A stretch of 64,000 bases of DNA from Chryseobacterium glaciei (GTDB lineage: Bacteria > Bacteroidota > Bacteroidia > Flavobacteriales > Weeksellaceae): assembly GCF_001648155.1 (NCBI RefSeq), contig NZ_CP015199.1, positions 620,001 through 684,000 on the forward strand, written 5' to 3'. The position numbers and the translations under genes were made by a program. Under the pieces are notes generated by a model. It was given only the letters and a program-made list of their open reading frames with translations, did not search any database and had not been told where the DNA came from. Shown piece by piece: positions 51,825 to 60,275 of this stretch (position 1 is the stretch's first letter; each line of letters begins with the position of its first letter).

Positions 51825-52499
51825 ATGAAATTAGGACATTTTTTAATGATCGGATTACTAACATTTGGAAGTCTGATCAATGCACAGGAAATCAAGAAAA
51901 ACGCAATCGAAGTAACAGGAGTTGCTGAAATGGAAGTAGAACCGGATGAGATCATCTTTAACATCGGCATCAAAGCTGACAATAAAAATCAGCTCGCCGA
52001 CAACGAAAAGCTTTTATTTGAAACACTGAAAAACGATGGAGTGAAAAATGAAGACATCAAATTCAAATCGATGTATCAAAATCTTTACCCTAAAACAACG
52101 AAGTTTACAAAGAGTTTTCAGTTTAAAGTAAATGCAAAAACCAATGTGAGTAAGCTTTTTGAAGATTTAAACCAAAAATGGGTAAGCAATCTGAATATCG
52201 CAGAAATCAAGAATACAAAAATTGCAGATTTCAGAAAAACGGTTAAAATAAATGCGTTGAAAGCTGCCAGAGAAAAAGCAGATTATCTCTTAGAAAGCAT
52301 CGGTAAAAAGACCGGAACTCCGCTTGAGATCGTTGAAGTTGAAGACTATATGAGCGATTCTGTTCTTCCCGTTGCGTACAAAAGCAGAATGGCCAATGTA
52401 CAAATGGAAGCTGCCGATGCCGGAGCAGATTATTCTTTCGATAACATTGAAAATATCAAGCTGAAATACAGCATCAAAACCAAATATGAGATTCTTTAA
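51825..52499 (+). CDS. SIMPL domain (DUF541) protein
   Basis: 224 aa. Signal peptide (MKLGHFLMIGLLTFGSLINA) and a typical SIMPL domain: IEVTGVAEMEVEPDEIIFNIGIKADNKN, then LLFETLKNDGVKNEDIKFKSM and KAAREKADYLLESIGKKTG. Periplasmic. Family members (YggE, BP26) are associated with protection against oxidative damage; the mechanism is not known. It is monocistronic between LytTR site C and a terminator, so it is a candidate direct target of the system at 47550. Confidence 0.9.
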   Translation: MKLGHFLMIGLLTFGSLINAQEIKKNAIEVTGVAEMEVEPDEIIFNIGIKADNKNQLADNEKLLFETLKNDGVKNEDIKFKSMYQNLYPKTTKFTKSFQFKVNAKTNVSKLFEDLNQKWVSNLNIAEIKNTKIADFRKTVKINALKAAREKADYLLESIGKKTGTPLEIVEVEDYMSDSVLPVAYKSRMANVQMEAADAGADYSFDNIENIKLKYSIKTKYEIL

Positions 52500-52514
52500 T
52501 TAACAGATTTAAGA

Positions 52515-52546
52515 GACAGTCCGAAAGGGCTGTCTTTCTTTTTTTT
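52515..52546 (+). terminator. terminator of SIMPL gene
   Basis: Hairpin GACAGTCC / GGGCTGTC with a GAAA loop, followed by TTTCTTTTTTTT. Confidence 0.88.
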
Positions 52547-52560
52547 AGTCAATTCCAAAC

Positions 52561-52591
52561 TTCACCAAGCGAAAATGCCATTTCACCAAGT
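52561..52591 (+). promoter_or_regulatory. LytTR-type direct repeat, site D
   Basis: TTCACCAAGC (52561-52570) and TTCACCAAGT (52582-52591), 21 bases apart. The -7-like TAATTTTA at 52619-52626 starts 37 bases after the second repeat begins, as at site C. Confidence 0.78.
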
Positions 52592-52651
52592 CTTCAAATT
52601 TTCAGCTTTTAATTGAGATAATTTTACTGTAGGAATTTAAAATAATACACT

Positions 52652-54247
52652 ATGAAACGTTATTTAATACTACTCATTTTTTCAATTTCACTTTTTAAAG
52701 CTCAAGAAATTAAAAAGGAAATTGATGTAAAACAGGCAACGATATTTTTGCAAGGCGCAAAAGTTTTCGGAAGCACCAATGTCAGTTTACAGAAAGGAAG
52801 AAATATGGTAAAAATTATCAACCTTCCCAATGATCTTGATGAAAATACCTATAAAATAAACCTTGAAAAAAATACAACTCTTCTTTCTATCACTCCACAA
52901 AGTAATTTTTTGAAAAATGATGAATTATCTGAGGGCGAGAAAAAGCTGGAAACGGAAAGAAAAAAACTGCAGAGACAGGTTAGTCTTTTAAATATTCAGA
53001 TTTCAAACTTATCGGGTGAACAGAATATTATTAAGGATAATTTAAAGATTTCAGATAGTAATAAAGTTACACCTCAGGAACAGCTTATCAAGCTCACTGA
53101 ATTTTATAGAAAAAGAATGCTTGAAATTGATAATCAGGTATTTCTTCTGAACGAACAAAAATCTGTTTTAGATGAAAGTATTGCAAAGATCAACAAAGAG
53201 TTTACAGAAGAACAAACTCATAAAAACACCAATAAAAAAGAACTTTTGCTTGAAATTTTAGCGGATAACGATACGAATTTGGATTTAGGTATAAGTTATA
53301 TCGTTTCCAATGCAGGCTGGATTCCGTCTTATGATTTGAGAGCCGAGTCTACAAAAAAACCGCTGGAAATGGTTTATAAAGGAAAAATCTACCAGAAAAC
53401 CGGACAAGACTGGAATAATGTAAAGCTTTTTGTTTCGACCTACAGACCTTCATATAATCAAAACAGACCTATTTTATCTCCGCTTTATGTTGCTGAATAT
53501 AAGGCATACAATCCGCAAACGGAAGTTGCTGATTATAAAATGAAAAAGGTATCTGCGGAAGTCAATTCATATCAAATGAGAGATGATGTTGCAAAACCAA
53601 GTCAGATTCCTGTGGCAACTGTTTCTGATAATCAAATGAATGTAATGTATGAATTGAAATACAGCCAGACCATTGTAAGTCAAGAAAAAGAACAATACGT
53701 GATTCTCGACAAAAAACAAATTGATGCGACTTATAAATATCACGTGGTTCCTAAGTTGAATAATCAGGTTTTCCTGATGGCTTTTATTAAAAACTGGCAA
53801 AACCTCAACCTTATTTCTGGTGAAGCAAATATCTATTTTGAAGACAATTACATCGGAAAAACCAATATTACAAGCAATTATGTGAAAGATGAATTCCCAA
53901 TTTCTCTTGGCGTAGATGAAAGAATTAATGTAAAAAGGATAAAATTCGAAGATAAAACCGCTCAAAAGAATTTCAACACCAACAAATGGGAAACAGAATC
54001 TTACCAAATAAGCATCCGAAACAACACCAAAGAAAATATTGAACTGGAAATCCTTGATCAGCTTCCTATCAGCGAAAATTCTAAAATTTTAGTGAAAACT
54101 TTAGAGATCGGCGACGGAAATCTTGATGAAAAAACCGGAAGTATTCTTTGGAACAGAAAAATCGGAAGTGGAAGTTCAGATAAAATCAATTTCTCTTATG
54201 AAGTGAAATATCCGAAAGACATGCAAATTCAATATTACAGCAGATAA
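52652..54247 (+). CDS. DUF4139 domain protein (mucoidy inhibitor MuiA-like)
   Basis: 531 aa. Signal peptide (MKRYLILLIFSISLFKA). The N-terminal DUF4140-like domain (EIDVKQATIFLQGAKVFGST) precedes a coiled coil (about 95-180, GEKKLETERKKLQRQVSLLN). The DUF4139 beta domain follows (about 205-525, ISYIVSNAGWIPSYDLRA and KGKIYQKTGQDWNNVKLFVST). This domain order is that of the MuiA family, periplasmic proteins of unknown function noted as mucoidy inhibitors. It lies behind LytTR site D and is followed after 18 bases by the VWA gene, so both form an operon. Confidence 0.9.
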   Translation: MKRYLILLIFSISLFKAQEIKKEIDVKQATIFLQGAKVFGSTNVSLQKGRNMVKIINLPNDLDENTYKINLEKNTTLLSITPQSNFLKNDELSEGEKKLETERKKLQRQVSLLNIQISNLSGEQNIIKDNLKISDSNKVTPQEQLIKLTEFYRKRMLEIDNQVFLLNEQKSVLDESIAKINKEFTEEQTHKNTNKKELLLEILADNDTNLDLGISYIVSNAGWIPSYDLRAESTKKPLEMVYKGKIYQKTGQDWNNVKLFVSTYRPSYNQNRPILSPLYVAEYKAYNPQTEVADYKMKKVSAEVNSYQMRDDVAKPSQIPVATVSDNQMNVMYELKYSQTIVSQEKEQYVILDKKQIDATYKYHVVPKLNNQVFLMAFIKNWQNLNLISGEANIYFEDNYIGKTNITSNYVKDEFPISLGVDERINVKRIKFEDKTAQKNFNTNKWETESYQISIRNNTKENIELEILDQLPISENSKILVKTLEIGDGNLDEKTGSILWNRKIGSGSSDKINFSYEVKYPKDMQIQYYSR

Positions 54248-54265
54248 CCCCATAAAATATTAATT

Positions 54266-55465
54266 ATGACAACTTTAAAAATCTTAACATTAGCGATAGG
54301 AACAGCAGCTTTTTTAAGCGCTCAAAACCCTTCACAAGTTGGCTGTATCAAAAGAAATCCTACAGTTACAGCACAAAGAAATTTCATTCAGAATGAAGAT
54401 CCGAAATCTTCAATCATCAGCAAAGACAATAAAATTCAGGTTGCATTGTTATTGGATACTTCAAACAGCATGGACGGATTGATCGATCAGGCAAAATCCA
54501 GGCTTTGGAATATTGTAAATACGTTAACAACTTTAAAATACAGCGGACAGGCTCCACAGATAGAAATTGCCCTTTACGAGTACGGAAATGATGGATTGAA
54601 AGATGAAAATTACATCAGACAGGTCACTCCTTTAACGCAGGATCTCGACTTAGTTTCAGAAAAATTATTTGCTTTGAGAACCAATGGTGGAAGCGAATAT
54701 TGTGGGGCCGTAATTCGCGATGCATCCATGAATCTGAATTGGGACAAAAATGATAAAAGCATGAAGTTGATCTATATTGCAGGAAATGAACCTTTTGATC
54801 AAGGAAGAATCAATTATAAAGAAGTAATTTCTACCGCCAAAACAAAGAAAATCTATACAAACACCATCTTTTGTGGAAATAGAGATGAAGGAATTCAATC
54901 GTTCTGGCAAAACGGAGCTTCTTTAGGTGACGGAAAATATTTCAATATCGACAGCGATAGAAAAGTGATCTACATTGAAACGCCTTATGATGTAAGAATT
55001 TCAGAATGCAACGCAAAACTGAACGATACTTACATTTATTATGGAAGCAAAGGTTCGGAATATAAGACCAAACAGATTGCTCAGGATAAAAATGCTGAGG
55101 TTCAGTCCGCTGCCAATGCTGTTGAGAGAACGGTTGCCAAATCTAAAAAGAATGCTTACAATAATGAACATTGGGATTTGGTAGACCGTGCCGAAAAAGA
55201 CGCCAATTTTATTACAACTGTAAAAGAAGATGAGCTTCCTGTCGAATTAAAGGGAAAAAGCAAAGAAGAAGTTAAAAAAGCAGTTGCCGTAAAATCTGCT
55301 GCCCGCGATAAAATTCAAAAGGAAATTGAAGAATTATCTAAAAAACGTCAGGATTTCATTGATACTGAAATGAAAAAACGTGGAAGTGCAGATTCTGATG
55401 ACCTTGGAAAAGCTATTGAGAAATCTATTCTTGAATTGGCCAAAAGAAATGGATATAGTTCGTAA
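54266..55465 (+). CDS. secreted VWA domain protein
   Basis: 399 aa. Signal peptide (MTTLKILTLAIGTAAFLSA). A VWA domain (about residues 55-255) has a MIDAS motif D-x-S-x-S in LLDTSNSMDGLIDQAK and a second Thr/Asp region around LYEYGNDG. The C-terminal part (280-399) is charged, helical and probably coiled coil (SKEEVKKAVAVKSAARDKIQKEI, split here by function). VWA domains bind proteins in a metal-dependent way. It is cotranscribed with the DUF4139 gene. Probably periplasmic, with a strong terminator after the stop. Confidence 0.87.
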   Translation: MTTLKILTLAIGTAAFLSAQNPSQVGCIKRNPTVTAQRNFIQNEDPKSSIISKDNKIQVALLLDTSNSMDGLIDQAKSRLWNIVNTLTTLKYSGQAPQIEIALYEYGNDGLKDENYIRQVTPLTQDLDLVSEKLFALRTNGGSEYCGAVIRDASMNLNWDKNDKSMKLIYIAGNEPFDQGRINYKEVISTAKTKKIYTNTIFCGNRDEGIQSFWQNGASLGDGKYFNIDSDRKVIYIETPYDVRISECNAKLNDTYIYYGSKGSEYKTKQIAQDKNAEVQSAANAVERTVAKSKKNAYNNEHWDLVDRAEKDANFITTVKEDELPVELKGKSKEEVKKAVAVKSAARDKIQKEIEELSKKRQDFIDTEMKKRGSADSDDLGKAIEKSILELAKRNGYSS

Positions 55466-55476
55466 TTGATTGTTAG

Positions 55477-55505
55477 AAAAGCTGCCTGAATTGGGCAGCT
55501 TTTTT
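55477..55505 (+). terminator. terminator of VWA gene
   Basis: AAAAGCTGCC / GGGCAGCTTTTTT with a short loop, 12 bases after the stop. Confidence 0.88.
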
Positions 55506-55509
55506 GAAG

Positions 55510-55540
55510 TTTCGGGCTTCGCCGAAGCCGAAGCCCGAAA
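55510..55540. repeat. GC-rich palindrome between VWA gene and FAD oxidoreductase
   Basis: Arms TTTCGGGCTTCG and CGAAGCCCGAAA with a seven-base loop that itself contains a CGAAG motif. It ends three bases before the oxidoreductase stop codon and may serve as that gene's terminator. Confidence 0.7.
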
Positions 55541-55543
55541 CCT

Positions 55544-56749
55544 TTATCTTCCAAACTTAAAATATCTGGACAAAAGATGTTTTTTATTTTTCATAAACTG
55601 AGAGGTCATTTCCATTCCGGTGACAGAAAAAGTGATTCCGTTTCCGCCGAAGCCAAGAACAAAATATGAGTTTTTAAATTTTGGATGTTCACCAATATAT
55701 GGAAGTCCATCTTTCGTTTCTCCGAAAGTTCCGGCCCAAACAAAATCGGTGTAAAAATGATAATCGGGTTTTATTTTCTTTAAAACTTTTAAAATTTCCT
55801 TTTCCTTTTTGTCGAGTAAAGCATCACGTTTTTCAGGATTTTGGAAGTCTTCATCCCCGCCACCAATCAGCATTCTGCCGTCATCCGTTGTTCGCATGTA
55901 AATGTAAGGTTCATCGGTATTCCAGACCAATGTGTCGGTTATATTTTTGAATTTATCATGATCAATTTCAGAAACAACTGCGAAGGTACTTTTTAAATCA
56001 ACAAAGTCTTCTTTAATTAAATCTTTGCTTTCGTAACCAATACAATAGATGATTTTTTTCGCTTTTATCTGAGGACCGTTTGTTGTGGAAACCAAATTAT
56101 ATCCTTTCAAATATTTAACCGATTTCATCTCCGTTTTATCGAAAATTTTTAATCCTTTTCTTACATTTAAATCAAATAATTCATGGGCAAATTTAAAAGC
56201 ATCGATACTTGCACCCTGCTTTGAAACAATTCCTCCAAAAGTATTTTCAAAACCGAATTTATCTAAGATTTCTTTTGATTCAAGCCATTTCACATCAAAT
56301 CCTGCTTCTTTTCGGGCTTCAAATTCCTTTTTTAACCAAGAAACATCTTTCTTTTTTGATGCAAAGTATAAAGATTTTTTTCGCTTAAAACCTGCTTTGG
56401 ATTTAATCTTTTTAGTTAGTTTTTCAAGATTATCAATTGAATCTGAACAGGCTTTATAACTCGCAATTGCGCCCTTCTCTCCTATCTTTTCAATTAATTC
56501 ATAAAGAGGAACGTCTATTTCGTATTGCAGCATTGAAGTTGTTGCTGAGGTACTTCCGTTGCAGATCTCCCGCTTATCAATAAGAATTGTTTTGTAGCCG
56601 TCTTCCACCATTTGATGGGCAATTAAACTTCCTGTAATTCCGCCTCCGATGATTAAAACATCACATTCTTCATCTGATTTCAATGATGGATATGAGGTCA
56701 TCAATCCATTCTTTAAAAGCCAAAATGGTTCGTTAGATTTTAAATCCAT
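55544..56749 (-). CDS. FAD-dependent oxidoreductase (DAO family)
   Basis: 401 aa. Dinucleotide-binding fold CDVLIIGGGITGSLIAHQMVEDGYKTILIDKR near the N-terminus, a substrate domain, and the C-terminal FAD contact FGGNGITFSVTGM. This is the DadA/glycine-oxidase-like group of DAO proteins. It oxidises an amine or amino acid with FAD; the substrate is unknown. It starts at ATG 56749 and is divergent from the SpoIIAA-like gene. No signal peptide. Confidence 0.88.
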   Translation of the reverse strand: MDLKSNEPFWLLKNGLMTSYPSLKSDEECDVLIIGGGITGSLIAHQMVEDGYKTILIDKREICNGSTSATTSMLQYEIDVPLYELIEKIGEKGAIASYKACSDSIDNLEKLTKKIKSKAGFKRKKSLYFASKKKDVSWLKKEFEARKEAGFDVKWLESKEILDKFGFENTFGGIVSKQGASIDAFKFAHELFDLNVRKGLKIFDKTEMKSVKYLKGYNLVSTTNGPQIKAKKIIYCIGYESKDLIKEDFVDLKSTFAVVSEIDHDKFKNITDTLVWNTDEPYIYMRTTDDGRMLIGGGDEDFQNPEKRDALLDKKEKEILKVLKKIKPDYHFYTDFVWAGTFGETKDGLPYIGEHPKFKNSYFVLGFGGNGITFSVTGMEMTSQFMKNKKHLLSRYFKFGR

Positions 56750-56864
56750 ATTAATATTTTAAATGAATTATAGCAATAATTATGACTTTTTTAACTATTC
56801 CTGAATATTTGTGGTTTAATTATTGTTATTTAACATAATCTCAAACCACACTAAAATATATACT

Positions 56865-57245
56865 ATGATAACGATTATTCCAGAAGCTCCGGAAAATGTT
56901 GCGGCTTTTAGTGCCACCGGCGAAGTGACAAAAGAAAATTTTGAAAATCTTGTAATTCCACACGTAAAAAAGAAAGTTGAAGAGTTTGACGAGCTTAATT
57001 ATCTCCTCTATCTCGATACAAATCTTGGTAATTTCACCGCAGGAGCATGGTTGCAGGATATGTTGTTAGGTTTAAAAAATCTCACAAAATGGAACCGAGC
57101 AGCTATTGTAACGGATAATGAAAGCGTACAGAATTTCACCGATATTTTCAGCGTTCTAATGCCTGGCGAATTCAAATCTTTCCCGAAAGAAAATCTATAC
57201 AACGCTTTATACTGGTGTAAAAACGGAAATGAAGTCGAGGTTTAA
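56865..57245 (+). CDS. SpoIIAA-like (STAS-type) protein
   Basis: 126 aa from ATG 56865 (MITIIPEAPENVAAFSATGEV). Small alpha/beta protein with FENLVIPHVKKKVEEFDELNYLLYLDTNLGNFTAGAWLQDMLLGLKNL in separate parts, matching the SpoIIAA-like/PF11964 family. Members are cytosolic STAS-fold proteins thought to bind small ligands or partner proteins. It is followed after 49 bases by Dps, an association seen in stress-related loci. The longer frame to 56823 has no plausible start signal. Confidence 0.83.
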   Translation: MITIIPEAPENVAAFSATGEVTKENFENLVIPHVKKKVEEFDELNYLLYLDTNLGNFTAGAWLQDMLLGLKNLTKWNRAAIVTDNESVQNFTDIFSVLMPGEFKSFPKENLYNALYWCKNGNEVEV

Positions 57246-57294
57246 TTTTAAATCTTTCATTTAATCATCAACACTCATTAAAAAATTAAATAAT

Positions 57295-57771
57295 ATGAAA
57301 CCCAATTTAGGTATCACAGACAAAAACCTGAAAGCTATTCATGGTATTTTAAATAACGTTCTCGCAGATGGAAACATTCTTTACATCAAATTGAGAAAAT
57401 TCCACTGGAATTTATCCGGTGATAATTTTATGGAACTTCATTTACTTTTTGAAGCACAATATACTGCTGTTGCCCAAAGTATCGATGATGTTGCAGAAAG
57501 AATCAGCACGTTGGGAGGAACTGCAATTGGAACAACTTCCGAATTTGCAAGTCAATCTCAATTAAAGGAAAATCCAGGGAAAGTCCCTACCAATCAGGAA
57601 ATGCTGAAAGAATTGGTAAGTGATCACGAATCAATTGTAAGAGCTCTGAGAAAATTTGTAGACGATACAGACGAAAAATATAAAGACGCCGGAACTTCAG
57701 ACTTTTTAACCGAACTGATGCAAGAGCATGAAAAAATGGCTTGGAAACTGAGAAAATATTTCAAAGATTAA
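57295..57771 (+). CDS. dps: Dps-family ferritin-like protein
   Basis: 158 aa. Stationary-phase DNA protection protein and mini-ferritin, 12-mer, oxidising Fe2+ with H2O2. The ferroxidase ligands lie in KLRKFHWNLSGDNFMELHLLFEAQY and SIDDVAERISTLGG. The N-terminus is short, as in the non-DNA-binding forms, and the C-terminal KYFKD carries a few basic residues. It follows the SpoIIAA-like gene with a 49-base gap and is ended by a strong terminator. No Fur-type box was looked for successfully. Confidence 0.95.
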   Translation: MKPNLGITDKNLKAIHGILNNVLADGNILYIKLRKFHWNLSGDNFMELHLLFEAQYTAVAQSIDDVAERISTLGGTAIGTTSEFASQSQLKENPGKVPTNQEMLKELVSDHESIVRALRKFVDDTDEKYKDAGTSDFLTELMQEHEKMAWKLRKYFKD

Positions 57772-57780
57772 ATCTAAAAT

Positions 57781-57811
57781 AAAAAAGAGAAGCAAATTGC
57801 TTCTCTTTTTT
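57781..57811. terminator. bidirectional terminator after dps
   Basis: AAAAAAGAGAAGC / GCTTCTCTTTTTT with an AAATT loop lies between dps and the convergent MFS gene. Confidence 0.88.
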
Positions 57812-57812
57812 G

Positions 57813-59006
57813 TTATTTATCACATGGAACGCATTCCACATTGAGTTTTTCAGATTTTGATGATCGATACAGATACATGTATCGGATGCTGATGATCAAT
57901 CCGATCAATGTCATTCCAACTCCGACCAATGAAGGATAATTGAATGATAGTCCATGCTCCAAAGGAATTCCGCCAAAGAAAGCGCCCATCGCATTTGCTA
58001 TATTGAAAGCTGCCTGCATAAAAGCGGCTGCCATCATTTCACTTTTTGGTGCTGCTTTCATCATCATGATGTTAATTGGTGCAGCCACAGACATTGATAA
58101 AGCTCCACAAATAAATGTTAAACCTAAAGCTAAACTTTGATATTCAGAAAGGAAAAATACACCCGCTAACGAGATCATCATTAAGAAAAGTAATAATGAA
58201 CAGGTTTTTTCGGGACCGAGTTTATCTGATAAAAATCCGCCTGCTAAGTTCCCGACAACCATTCCGGCTCCGGCAAGAATCATTACGTAAGCCATCTGAC
58301 TACTTTGAATTCCTGCAACAACAGTCATTAAAGGTGTAATATAACTAAACCAAGTGAAAAGTCCTCCGAAACCAATTGCTGTGATCATTAATACCAACCA
58401 AGCCTGTTTTCCTTTTAAGAATTTCAGTTCTTCTAAGAAATGGGTGTCTTCATTTTTATCCATCGCAGGAAGCCAAAGTTTTAACGAAACCAAAGCTATC
58501 AAACCGATGACAGCGACAATCGCAAAGTACCATCTCCAATGAAAAGTATGGCCAATATAAGTTACCAACGGAACCATCGCGAGATTGGCTACTGTAAGTC
58601 CTGTAAACATTAATGATATATAAAATGCCTCTTTTCCTTTTCCGGCAAGTCTTGAAGCTACGACAGTTCCCACTCCGAAAAATGCTCCGTGAGGAAGGCC
58701 AGACAAGAATCTAATAATCAACATCGATGTGTAATCAGGCGCAATAGCCGATAAAGCATTAAATATTGTAAAGATGACCATCAATGCCATCAATACTTTT
58801 TTAGGTGGAAATTTTACGGAATATCCAATTAATATTGGCGCTCCAACCACAACACCTAGTGCATAAGCAGAAATCAAATGTCCTGTTTCCGGAATTGTGA
58901 TTTGTAACGTTTTTGCAATATCAGGCAGCAACCCCATCACCGTAAACTCTGTAGTTCCGATCCCCAATCCACCTATTGCGAGTGGAATTATCCTTTTATC
59001 AATCAT
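57813..59006 (-). CDS. MFS transporter (AraJ/drug-efflux type)
   Basis: 397 aa, twelve membrane helices. N-terminal IGGLGIGTTEFTVMGLLPDIAKTL is the drug:H+ antiporter-1 signature of AraJ/ChlR-like exporters, and FLSGLPHGAFFGVG is motif C-like. Likely exports a sugar or a drug. It is divergently transcribed from an AraC regulator across 139 bases, so the regulator probably controls it. The C-terminus has a CVPCDK tail. Confidence 0.87.
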   Translation of the reverse strand: MIDKRIIPLAIGGLGIGTTEFTVMGLLPDIAKTLQITIPETGHLISAYALGVVVGAPILIGYSVKFPPKKVLMALMVIFTIFNALSAIAPDYTSMLIIRFLSGLPHGAFFGVGTVVASRLAGKGKEAFYISLMFTGLTVANLAMVPLVTYIGHTFHWRWYFAIVAVIGLIALVSLKLWLPAMDKNEDTHFLEELKFLKGKQAWLVLMITAIGFGGLFTWFSYITPLMTVVAGIQSSQMAYVMILAGAGMVVGNLAGGFLSDKLGPEKTCSLLLFLMMISLAGVFFLSEYQSLALGLTFICGALSMSVAAPINIMMMKAAPKSEMMAAAFMQAAFNIANAMGAFFGGIPLEHGLSFNYPSLVGVGMTLIGLIISIRYMYLYRSSKSEKLNVECVPCDK

Positions 59007-59080
59007 CCCGATATTATTTATATATTTTAAAGATGCAAAATTCGCAAGAAATAATCTTTTATACTTTAACTGAAATGATA

Positions 59081-59088
59081 TAAATTTG
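59081..59088 (+). promoter_or_regulatory. -7 element of AraC regulator gene
   Basis: TAAATTTG fits TAnnTTTG, with TTTTAT at the -33 region; the ATG is 57 bases downstream. Confidence 0.55.
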
Positions 59089-59145
59089 CTCTGTATTAAC
59101 CTTTTTAGCTAATTTAAAAATCATAATCAATCAAAACAGAACCTA

Positions 59146-60006
59146 ATGAAAATCCAGAAAGAGATCATTGAATTTGAAGACGGAAAATCTTTTAAGCTGT
59201 TTTCACCCTCCCTGAAAAATTGTTTTTTCTGGCATTATCACCCTGAAATCGAGCTTGTTTATGTAGAAGCATCAAACGGAATCCGTCATGTTGGGAAAAA
59301 TATTTCTGATTTTAGGGAAAGTGAATTGCTTTTAATTGGTTCTAATGTTCCTCACCTTAATTTTGATTATAAAATACAGACAGAATGCAAACAGCTGGTT
59401 TTGCAAATGCGCGAAAATTTCCTGCAAGACCTCATTTTTCCTGTTCCTGAATTTGAAAATATCAAACATCTTTTAGACCGTTCTTATCTCGGATTATCTT
59501 TTTACGGTGAAGCTAAAAAAATTGTTGTCGAAAAACTTCATCGCATGAAAGATGAAAATTCTTTCGAATCTTTAATTGGTTTAATTGAAATTTTAAACAT
59601 TCTCGCAAATTCAGATGAAGTAAAGGAACTCAACAATGAAGACACCCGAATAAAATGGTTTTTAAACGATAAAATCAGAATGGGAACTATTTACGATTAC
59701 ATTAATGAAAATTACGATAAGAAAACCAATGTAAACGAAATTGCTCAAATTGTAAGTTTGAGTACTCCTGCTTTTTGTCGATATTTTAAAAAACAAACCA
59801 ATATGACTTTCACTGATTTTGTGAATAACTACAGAATTAATCAGGCTAAATTATTGTTACTGCAAAATTCCTGCATTACGGAGATTTGTTTTCAGGTGGG
59901 GTTTGAAAGTCTTTCTTATTTTAATAAATTATTTAAACAGCATGTAGGAGAAACTCCCTCGGAGTTTAAAAAGAAGCATTTGAATAAGGTTGAGGGGATG
60001 ATTTAA
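59146..60006 (+). CDS. AraC-family regulator with cupin domain
   Basis: 286 aa. N-terminal cupin (about 15-115, FFWHYHPEIELVYVEAS and HVGKNISDFRESELLLIGSNVPH) for ligand binding; C-terminal AraC double helix-turn-helix (about 185-285) with VNEIAQIVSLSTPAFCRYFKKQTNMTFTDFVNNYRINQAKLLL and ICFQVGFESLSYFNKLFKQHVGETPSEF in separate parts. Divergent from the MFS exporter, suggesting a sugar- or drug-responsive pair. Ends next to a cluster of intergenic repeats. Confidence 0.92.
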   Translation: MKIQKEIIEFEDGKSFKLFSPSLKNCFFWHYHPEIELVYVEASNGIRHVGKNISDFRESELLLIGSNVPHLNFDYKIQTECKQLVLQMRENFLQDLIFPVPEFENIKHLLDRSYLGLSFYGEAKKIVVEKLHRMKDENSFESLIGLIEILNILANSDEVKELNNEDTRIKWFLNDKIRMGTIYDYINENYDKKTNVNEIAQIVSLSTPAFCRYFKKQTNMTFTDFVNNYRINQAKLLLLQNSCITEICFQVGFESLSYFNKLFKQHVGETPSEFKKKHLNKVEGMI

Positions 60007-60010
60007 GTGT

Positions 60011-60097
60011 TTTTTTTAACGCAGAGGTCGCAATTTTTTTTTAATGTTTGAGAATATTTTTCGTTCTCAAGGGCGTTTCACTCAGCAAAGAACGTTT
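60011..60097 (+). repeat. GCGTTTCACTCAGC repeat, copy d
   Basis: TTTTTTTAACGCAGAGGTCGC, then GAATATTTTTCGTTCTCAAG, then GGCGTTTCACTCAGCAAAG and AACG. Same subfamily as copy a at 28933. Confidence 0.72.
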
Positions 60098-60100
60098 AAA

Positions 60101-60180
60101 TTGTCATTCTGACGAAGGAAGAATCTTTATGTGATAATTTTAGATTCTTCATTCCATTTCGTTTCGTTCTGAATGACAAA
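60101..60180. repeat. hairpin element TTGTCATTC/GAATGACAA
   Basis: Outer arms TTGTCATTC and GAATGACAA with inner AGAATCT/AGATTCT, a MITE-like arrangement. Part of it recalls GAACGAAACGAAGTG at 32770-32812. Confidence 0.6.
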
Positions 60181-60201
60181 CTGTATGTTTAATTCTTTGA
60201 T

Positions 60202-60235
60202 GAGATTGCTTCGTCGCTTCGCTCCTCGCAATGAC
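60202..60235 (+). repeat. GATTGCTTCGTCGC family repeat, single copy
   Basis: GAGATTGCTTCGTCGCTTCG, then CTCCTCGCAATGAC, differing from 46785 by one base in the centre. The stretch 60007-60275 contains only repeats and a terminator. Confidence 0.8.
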
Positions 60236-60243
60236 AATAAAAA

Positions 60244-60269
60244 AAATCGCTCCGAAAACGAAGCGATTT
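60244..60269 (-). terminator. lipA terminator
   Basis: Stem AAATCGCT-CG / CG-AGCGATTT with an AAAA loop and a T run on the minus strand. Confidence 0.78.
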
Positions 60270-60275
60270 GTATTT

